In this document: one piece after another, positions 15,520 to 21,155 of the stretch
Layout: every line of letters begins with the position of its first letter
How positions within the stretch are numbered: the stretch's first letter is position 1
DNA from: DASTSN01 sp035549175
Lineage (GTDB): Bacteria > Bacteroidota > Bacteroidia > Chitinophagales > Chitinophagaceae
NCBI GenBank assembly: GCA_035549175.1
Contig: DASZRL010000109.1
Location: 1-21,155 of the forward strand
Direction: 5' to 3'
DNA length: 21,155 nt
Made by a program: the position numbers and the translations under genes
The notes under the pieces: generated by a model
The model's database searches: none
Told to the model about the DNA's origin: nothing
Seen by the model: the letters and a program-made list of their open reading frames with translations, nothing else

Positions 15520-17019
15520 TCAGGAAATAATTTCGGTAATCACCCGGCCGCTGACGTCGGTCAGCCGGAAGGGGCGCCCCTGGAATTCATAGGTGAACTT
15601 CTCATGGTCAAATCCCAGCTGGTTGAGGATCGTCGCCTGGATGTCGAAGGCCGTGGTCTTTCCGCTGATGGCGCTGTACCCGATCTCGTCGGTCTCCCCA
15701 TAGCTGCCGCCGCGCCGGATGCCGCCGCCTGCCATCCAGATGGTAAAGGCCTCCGTGTGGTGATCCCGTCCCTTGAATGGCATTTTCTTGCCCTCGCGGT
15801 TCTCCTGCATCGGCGTGCGGCCGAATTCCCCGCCCCAGACGACCAGGACCTCATCCAGCAGGCCTCGCTGTTTCAGGTCCAGGATCAGGGCGGTAATGGC
15901 TTTATCCACCTGCCGGCATTTATTTATAAAGCCCACGTCGATGGCCAGGCTGGAATCCGTGCCATGGCTGTCCCAGCCCCAGTCAAAGAGCTGAACGAAG
16001 CGGACACCCTTCTCTACCAGTTTGCGGGCCAGCAGCGCGTTATTGGCAAAGCAGGCCTGGCCCGGCCGGGTCCCGTACATCGCATGGATATAGTCGGGCT
16101 CATCGTTGATGTTCATCACCTCGGGCACGGAGATCTGCATGCGGTAGGCCAGCTCGTACTGGGCGATCCGGGACAGGGTCTCCGGGTCACCGATGGAATC
16201 ATATTGCTGCCGGTTTACCGCGTTGATCGCATCGATCGAGGCTTTGCGCAGGTCGCGGTCCATCCCGTCGGGGTCGTTGATGTAGAGTACAGGGTCCCCT
16301 ACACTGCGGCACTGAACGCCCTGGTAGACACTGGGCAGAAATCCGCTCCCCCATACGCTCTTGCCGGCATCCGGGTTTTTCCCCCCGGAGGTAAGCACCA
16401 CAAATCCCGGCAGATCCTGGTTTTCCGTACCCAGGCCATAGGTTACCCAGGAGCCGATGCTGGGTCGTCCCAGGCGGGGACTGCCGGTATGGACCAGCAA
16501 CTGCGCAGGCGCATGGTTGAACTGGTCGGTAGACACGGCTTTCAGGAAGCTCACCTCGTCGGCGATGCCGGCAAAATGGGGCAGGTGGTCGCTGACCCAG
16601 GCGCCGCTTTCCCCCCGCTGGCGGAAAACCGCCTGGGGCCCCATCATCTTGGGTACGCCGCGGATAAAGGCAAACCGCTTTCCTTCCAGCAGCGAGGCAG
16701 GGCAGTCCTGCCCGTCCATCTTCATGAGTTCCGGTTTATAGTCGAAGAGTTCCAGCTGCGAGGGGGCACCTGCCATATGCAGGTAGATCACGGAGCGGGC
16801 CTTACCCGGGAACATCGGGGGCCGGGGGGCCAGGGGGTTGGCCCCGTCCCCCAGGATGGGGGATGGCCGGCCGGCCGAGCGGGTACCGCAACCTCCCAGC
16901 AGGTAGGCCAGGGCCAGCCCGCCGAAGCCGAAGGAAGCCTCCCGCAAAAAGTGGCGGCGGGTTTGCAGTCTCCACTGAGCCTCGTTGGCTTCCCGTACCA
17001 GTCGGTCAAGATCGGACAT
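15520..17019 (-). CDS. DUF1501 protein, Tat-exported (sulfatase/phosphatase-superfamily relative)
   Basis: A 499-residue DUF1501 protein (PF07394), a family related in fold to alkaline phosphatase and sulfatases but without an established reaction. A long n-region leads to the twin-arginine motif RRHFLREAS (21-29) and a hydrophobic stretch ending LLGGCG. C44 fits a lipobox (LGGC), so it may be a Tat-exported lipoprotein. Family features include YLHMAGAPSQLELFDYKP (about 79-96), FDWGWDSHG, VVWGGEFGRTP and GRDHHTEAFTIWMAGGG. DUF1501 genes regularly pair with PSD1/cytochrome genes in Planctomycetes and Verrucomicrobia, as here with the gene 30 bp upstream. The product probably works with that protein in the envelope; the substrate is unknown. 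Confidence 0.92.
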   Translation of the reverse strand: MSDLDRLVREANEAQWRLQTRRHFLREASFGFGGLALAYLLGGCGTRSAGRPSPILGDGANPLAPRPPMFPGKARSVIYLHMAGAPSQLELFDYKPELMKMDGQDCPASLLEGKRFAFIRGVPKMMGPQAVFRQRGESGAWVSDHLPHFAGIADEVSFLKAVSTDQFNHAPAQLLVHTGSPRLGRPSIGSWVTYGLGTENQDLPGFVVLTSGGKNPDAGKSVWGSGFLPSVYQGVQCRSVGDPVLYINDPDGMDRDLRKASIDAINAVNRQQYDSIGDPETLSRIAQYELAYRMQISVPEVMNINDEPDYIHAMYGTRPGQACFANNALLARKLVEKGVRFVQLFDWGWDSHGTDSSLAIDVGFINKCRQVDKAITALILDLKQRGLLDEVLVVWGGEFGRTPMQENREGKKMPFKGRDHHTEAFTIWMAGGGIRRGGSYGETDEIGYSAISGKTTAFDIQATILNQLGFDHEKFTYEFQGRPFRLTDVSGRVITEIIS

Positions 17020-17049
17020 ACACTGTTTTATTTAGGCGAAGGAGTAAAA

Positions 17050-19785
17050 TCAGTTTTTGGTAATGAATTCATCGAGATTGAAAACCGCGTTGGCTACCAC
17101 CGCCAGGGCCGCTCCCGCGGCCGCTTCCTCCCCGCGGCCGCCGGCCATCCGGACCGCGTTGCCCGGGCGAGCCCGGTAGTCCGCCAGGGCGGTGGCGTAA
17201 AGCTTTTCCAGTATGGCCAGGCTCCCCGGATCAATGGGCCGGCCCAGGGCCTCCTCAAACAGCAGGCTGATCTGCCGGGCCGGGCTGGCCGCCACGTCCT
17301 GGCGGATGCGCCAGGCCAGCCGGCGGGCCGCCTCCATATAGGCTGAATCGTTGAGGGTGGTCAGGGCCTGCAGGGGCGTATTGGTCCGGATGCGGCGGGC
17401 GGTGCACACTTCTCGCGGGGCGCCGTCAAACGTCAGCATGCCCGGGTAGGGTGCCGTCCGCTTCCAGTAGGTATACACGGCCCTGCGGTACTGGTCCTCG
17501 CCCTCGCTCTTCTTCCATTCGGCCCCGTTCCAGGGGGAAAGCCAGATGCCCCTGGGCTGGTAGGGAAATACGCTGGGCCCGTACATTTTATCACTCAGCA
17601 GGCCGCTGACTGCCAGGGCCTGGTCCCGGATCTCCTCGGCACTCAGGCGCACGCGGGGGCCGCGTCCGTACCATTTATTGGCCGGGTCGGCCTGAAGCTG
17701 TGCGGGGCTGACGCGGGAATCCTGCCGGTAGGTGGCCGACAGCATGATCTCGCGCAGCAGTTGCTTGAGGCTCCAGTGATCCTCGTGCATAAGCCGCCAG
17801 CTGAGCCAGTCAATCAGTTCCGGATGGGTGGGCGGTATACCCTGCGTACCCAGGTCTTCGAGCGTTTCCGCCAGGCCGCTGCCGAATAATTGCTCCCAGA
17901 GCCGGTTGACGATGGTCCGCGAGGTAAGGGGGTTTTGCGGGGAAACCAGCCACATGGCCAGCCCCAGGCGGTTGCGCGGCGCCCCCGCGGGCAGGGGGTT
18001 GAGTGATTGGGGCACGTCCGGCTCCACCGGGTCTCCCTTTACCAGCCAGTTGCCCCGTTCAAAGACGTAGGTTTTGCGGTGCATGTAAGGCGGGTTGTCC
18101 ATCATGACCGGTGTGGTGGGCACCTCCATGCGCAGCAGATCCCAGAAGCTTCGTTCCGCCGCTGCATAGCCCGGACGTCCCTTTCCGGGGAATTCGCGGC
18201 CAAAATAAAACCAGTCGAACAGCGCGCCGTTGTCTTCGGGCTTTTTGAGGTAGGGGCTGCTGTAGGTAAAATACAGGTCATGCAGGCCGGCAGCCGGCGC
18301 CAGGGCATGGCGGGCGATCTCCCAGCCGTTGCGGGTCCTGGGCAGCGGGATCGTGGCCAGCACGGGCCCGTCGGGCCGGTCCAGGTGAATGGACCAGGTA
18401 CCTTCCGGGACATACCCGGCATACCGGAAAATCAGTTCGGTGCGCTGGTCCAGGTCCACCTGCCTCAGCCGGCAGACGGCCCGGTTGCGGAAGGCCAGCC
18501 ACTTGGTGTCGGAAAGTTCGCTGTTGACGAACTGGTCACAGGTCAGGGAATTATACGCGGGCTGCCAGGTCTTCAGCAAATCCCGCAACTCCCGTTCCCG
18601 GTCCGGGTCACTGGCCCGGCGGACCCAGGCCAGCACGCTGTCGAGCCGGCGGGCCGCGGAATCCGGGTACGCGCGCAGCAGGGGATAGTCGGCCTGGGTA
18701 TCCTCGTCCCTGGTGTCATTGAAGAAGGCCATGAACCGGTAGTATTCCTCGTGGCGGAAGGGATCGTAGGGATGGCTGTGACACTGCACGCAGGCAAAGG
18801 TGGTACCCAACAGGGCCTCCCAGGTCGTATTGACCCGGTCGATCACTGCGGCCGTGCGGAACTCCTCGTTGTCCGTGCCGCCCTCATCATTGGTCATGGT
18901 ATTGCGGTGGAAGGCGGTCGCGATCAGCTGCTCATCCGTCGCTCCGGGAAGCAGGTCGCCGGCGATCTGCTCGGTGAGGAACCGGTCGTAGGGTTTGTCG
19001 GCATTGAAGGAACGGATCACCCAGTCGCGGTAGCGCCAGATTGACCGGCTGTCATCCCGTTCATAGCCCTTGGTATCCGCGTAGCGGGCCAGGTCCAGCC
19101 ACAGGGAAGCCCATTTCTCCCCGAACCGGGGACTGGCCAGCAGGCTGTCCAGGAGCCGGCCGTAGGCCTGGTCGCTGGGATCCTGTAGAAACTGGTCAGC
19201 CAGGGATTTGGGGGCGGGAAGACCCGTCAGGTCGAAACTGGCGCGGCGAAGCAGGGTACGCTTGTCGGCCTGGGGAGAAGGCTGCAGCCCGTGTTCACGA
19301 AGGCGGGCCAGGATGAACCGGTCGATATCGTTGCGCACCCAGCCTCCCCCGTTGCCCGGGTCCGGTACCGGAACCGGACGAACCGGCGTATAGGCCCAGT
19401 GATCGCCCCAGGGGGCCCCCTCCTTGATCCAGCGCCGCAGGATGCTGATCTCTTCGGGGCTCAGGGCTTCCTGGCGGTAGGGCATGCGCTCTTCCGGATC
19501 CTTCTCGGTGATGCGGCGGATCAGTTCACTGTGGTCGGGATCGCCGGGAATAATCGCGCGTTTGCCGGATTTGGCGGGTGCCAGTGCCTCGGTTCGGAAC
19601 AGCAGGCTGAAATCCGCCTTGCGCCGGACGCCCCCGTGGCAGGTAATGCATTTTTTGTTCAGGATGGGCTTTACCTGGGTGTTGAAATCCACCCGCGGTC
19701 CGGGGCTCAGCCAGGCGTAGAGGCCCCAGCCGGCCGCCAGCAGCACGAGGACAAGCAGGATCTTTTTGGAAAGCAGTCGTTTCAA
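17050..19785 (-). CDS. PSD1/DUF1549/DUF1553 planctomycete-type cytochrome c protein with CBM6-like insertion
   Basis: A 911-residue protein with one N-terminal membrane segment (about 9-26) and a PSCyt1 cytochrome domain with haem motif C46-I-T-C49-H50 and a possible distal Met in RMPY (M101). A DUF1549 domain (about 150-355) holds a second CxxCH, C332-V-Q-C335-H336. A DUF1553 domain (about 600-870) begins RNRLGLAMWL. Residues about 440-530 have the layout of a carbohydrate-binding CBM6 module: RYAGYVPEGTWSIHLD, GPVLATIPLPRT--GW, then GLHDLYFTY and FDWFYF. The start is a TTG at 19783-19785, because an upstream in-frame TAA leaves no ATG. The family's reaction is unknown; two haem sites and a likely sugar-binding module suggest redox or haem-linked action on glycans. 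Confidence 0.9.
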   Translation of the reverse strand: MKRLLSKKILLVLVLLAAGWGLYAWLSPGPRVDFNTQVKPILNKKCITCHGGVRRKADFSLLFRTEALAPAKSGKRAIIPGDPDHSELIRRITEKDPEERMPYRQEALSPEEISILRRWIKEGAPWGDHWAYTPVRPVPVPDPGNGGGWVRNDIDRFILARLREHGLQPSPQADKRTLLRRASFDLTGLPAPKSLADQFLQDPSDQAYGRLLDSLLASPRFGEKWASLWLDLARYADTKGYERDDSRSIWRYRDWVIRSFNADKPYDRFLTEQIAGDLLPGATDEQLIATAFHRNTMTNDEGGTDNEEFRTAAVIDRVNTTWEALLGTTFACVQCHSHPYDPFRHEEYYRFMAFFNDTRDEDTQADYPLLRAYPDSAARRLDSVLAWVRRASDPDRERELRDLLKTWQPAYNSLTCDQFVNSELSDTKWLAFRNRAVCRLRQVDLDQRTELIFRYAGYVPEGTWSIHLDRPDGPVLATIPLPRTRNGWEIARHALAPAAGLHDLYFTYSSPYLKKPEDNGALFDWFYFGREFPGKGRPGYAAAERSFWDLLRMEVPTTPVMMDNPPYMHRKTYVFERGNWLVKGDPVEPDVPQSLNPLPAGAPRNRLGLAMWLVSPQNPLTSRTIVNRLWEQLFGSGLAETLEDLGTQGIPPTHPELIDWLSWRLMHEDHWSLKQLLREIMLSATYRQDSRVSPAQLQADPANKWYGRGPRVRLSAEEIRDQALAVSGLLSDKMYGPSVFPYQPRGIWLSPWNGAEWKKSEGEDQYRRAVYTYWKRTAPYPGMLTFDGAPREVCTARRIRTNTPLQALTTLNDSAYMEAARRLAWRIRQDVAASPARQISLLFEEALGRPIDPGSLAILEKLYATALADYRARPGNAVRMAGGRGEEAAAGAALAVVANAVFNLDEFITKN

Positions 19786-19806
19786 CGGGTGAAGTTGTCT
19801 TTAAAT

Positions 19807-21155
19807 TTAGCCATTCCTCCCCTCAATGACAAACCAGCTGTAGGAGCCCGCCTGCAGGGTGACATGCAGGTTCATGACGCCCTGCGCATCCAGGCGGTGC
19901 AGGATGAGGGGACCCTCCTCCTGCCGTACCTGGGCCTGGCCTGCCAACCCGGCGTAATGCAGGGGGATCCGGATATCGCGGGTGATCGGCTGGTCCAGCG
20001 GATTGAAGACCATGACCAGGGCGCGGAGGCTGCCCTGGGGATCCACGTGCATCCAGCCGTCCCAGTCGCGTCCGTCCGCCCGGCGCAGGTGTATCAGGTC
20101 GCCGTTGAGGATGCGCCGGTATTTCTTGTACCAGCCGATGACCGACCGGACCAGCTGCCGGGTGGTATCGGTATCATAAAGGCGGGGGCCCCGGTAGCAA
20201 GCCTGTACCCCGGCCCCGTAATACTGCATCATCAGTTGGCGGTAATCGGAGAGGTGTTCGCTGAGCGGTTCCAGGATCGCTTCCGGTCCCCCGCCCTGGT
20301 AGCGCGTGAGCGGTACGAATCCCCATCCCATGGAGGGCGTCTTTTCCCAGGTCCCGTCATAGATATTCTGGCGGTTCAGCAGTTTTTGCTGCGCCCGCGA
20401 CAGGGAAAAATTGACTTCGCGGTAGCCCAGCCCGATCTTGTTGGTCCCGTCCATAAAATACCAGTCCGGGGCATTGACATAGATACCCCGTTCGCTGCAC
20501 CACCGGTAAAGGCCTTTCTGCAGCTCCATCTGCTGCCACTGGCTGTCCTCCAGCCCGCGGTGCCCGGGATGGGAGGTGGAGGCGCAGACATCCCCGGGGT
20601 AGGGTCCGTCGTTCTCGAACAGGTCAAAACCCGTGGCGGAAAGAAACCGCTTCAGCCTGGCCAGATAACCCAGGCCCCAGCGGCTGCCCAGGCAGGGGGC
20701 GCTGCCGAAAAAAGCCGCCGCGTCGGGGCGCCCCGTAACCGGGTCCACCACATCATCGGAGTCACTGATGCGGCGTGAACTGAACAGGGAATAGCCGCCG
20801 ATGAGGATCCCCTGCGCGTGCGCATAATCCGCCAGTTTTTTCCAGCGGGCCAGATTGGCCGCAGAGCTGTCCTCCATATTGCAGTGGCTCCCGAAACTCA
20901 GGATCACCGCTTCATAGCCCGTGGCCCGGCACTGGTCCACCGCGTCGCGGACCTGCTGGTCGTTTTGGCTGACCAGGTGCATAAAGATCGGGTTCTCCGT
21001 GGTCCAAGGGGCCACGGTACGGTACATGCGCCGGATGGCCAGACCGCGCCGCTCGCGGTCATAGCTGTCCATCAGCAGTTCGCAGGTCCGGGGCGACCGG
21101 AACTCCTCCCCGGGATGAAGCAGGATGCCGGGCGCCTTATCGGGATAGATTTCCA
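19807..21155 (-). CDS. TIM-barrel glycoside hydrolase-like protein, distantly GH36-like (5' partial)
   Basis: The frame is open from its stop at 19807 through an internal ATG at 21072 to the window edge, so the N-terminal part lies outside. The first visible residues (APGILLHPGEEFRSPRT) resemble the segment before the catalytic barrel of alpha-galactosidase-type enzymes, in which an N-terminal beta domain precedes the barrel. The barrel part contains FDLFENDGPYPGDVC with candidate catalytic acids, HPGHRGLEDSQW, NAPDWYFMDG and TRYQGGGPEAILEPL. The last ~90 residues look like a beta-sandwich (ALVMVFNPLDQPITRDIRIPL). I recall this type as uncharacterised or alpha-galactosidase-like hydrolases in polysaccharide loci. 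The PSD1 gene follows after 21 bp. Substrate and mechanism are unproven. Confidence 0.72.
   Translation of the reverse strand, partial: EIYPDKAPGILLHPGEEFRSPRTCELLMDSYDRERRGLAIRRMYRTVAPWTTENPIFMHLVSQNDQQVRDAVDQCRATGYEAVILSFGSHCNMEDSSAANLARWKKLADYAHAQGILIGGYSLFSSRRISDSDDVVDPVTGRPDAAAFFGSAPCLGSRWGLGYLARLKRFLSATGFDLFENDGPYPGDVCASTSHPGHRGLEDSQWQQMELQKGLYRWCSERGIYVNAPDWYFMDGTNKIGLGYREVNFSLSRAQQKLLNRQNIYDGTWEKTPSMGWGFVPLTRYQGGGPEAILEPLSEHLSDYRQLMMQYYGAGVQACYRGPRLYDTDTTRQLVRSVIGWYKKYRRILNGDLIHLRRADGRDWDGWMHVDPQGSLRALVMVFNPLDQPITRDIRIPLHYAGLAGQAQVRQEEGPLILHRLDAQGVMNLHVTLQAGSYSWFVIEGRNG

Larger units (their letters stand above)
8737..21155 (-). other. Eight-gene glycan-processing operon (continues past the right edge)
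   Basis: All eight genes run on the minus strand. In transcription order the gaps are 21, 30, 25, 3 and 9 bp, an 8-bp overlap (GH95-like/GH29) and 13 bp. There is no room for internal terminators, and the convergent gene at 8709 marks the end. The 27 bp between 8709 and 8737 contain only a weak CCGGG/CCCGG pairing without a T tract. The promoter and any regulator must lie beyond 21155. Confidence 0.85.

Noticed and set aside
15604..17346. 580-codon open frame antisense to the DUF1501 gene and the end of the PSD1 gene
   Set aside because: The minus strand carries clear families here. The antisense product is low-complexity in character, spans a gene junction and has no recognisable domain.
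19291..20778. 495-codon open frame antisense to the PSD1 and GH36-like genes
   Set aside because: It spans two well-supported genes and their junction on the other strand and shows no motif, signal or promoter.
1..21155. CRISPR arrays, insertion sequences or phage genes
   Set aside because: No regularly spaced repeats, transposase, integrase or phage structural genes were seen in either strand.

Overview
The window looks like a chromosomal segment of a GC-rich member of the Bacteroidota, most likely Chitinophagales. The reasons are two lipoproteins of the short Bacteroidota type (Cys followed by Arg-Lys), TAnnTTTG -7 promoter boxes directly upstream of starts, weak or absent Shine-Dalgarno sequences, and the protein families present. 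The placement is from pattern recognition only. The first ~175 bases are clearly AT-rich compared with the rest.

Left part (1-8709): the end of an unrecognised AT-rich reading frame, a terminator hairpin, tRNA-Ser(GGA) on the minus strand, then ordinary chromosomal genes. These are a TatD-family metal hydrolase (-), a Bacteroidota lipoprotein of unknown function (+), a bidirectional terminator, a NodB-type polysaccharide deacetylase (-) divergent from glutamyl-tRNA synthetase gltX (+), a secreted lipoprotein esterase (+), a GT39-like membrane glycosyltransferase (+), a stand-alone B12-binding mutase subunit (+) and an enoyl-CoA hydratase (+). The last two suggest acyl-CoA metabolism.

Right part (8737 to the window edge): a tight minus-strand array of eight genes with gaps of at most 30 bp and one 8-bp overlap, almost certainly one operon whose promoter lies beyond the right edge. 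In transcription order it encodes a TIM-barrel glycoside hydrolase-like protein (partial), a PSD1/planctomycete-type cytochrome c protein with an apparent CBM6-like insertion, a Tat-exported DUF1501 protein, a Tat-signal sugar isomerase/epimerase-like TIM barrel, a DUF2231-cytochrome c-LRR membrane protein, a GH95-like hydrolase, a GH29 alpha-L-fucosidase and a DUF1345 membrane protein.

The operon is the most interesting part. It joins exported fucosidases with the PSD1/DUF1501/cytochrome c gene set best known from Planctomycetes and Verrucomicrobia, whose biochemical role is poorly defined. No SusC/SusD pair, sulfatase or intracellular fucose-catabolism gene is visible. A reasonable inference is an envelope system that handles fucose-containing (or related deoxy-sugar) glycans and links sugar processing to haem-based electron transfer. 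The sequence alone cannot show the substrate or the reaction.
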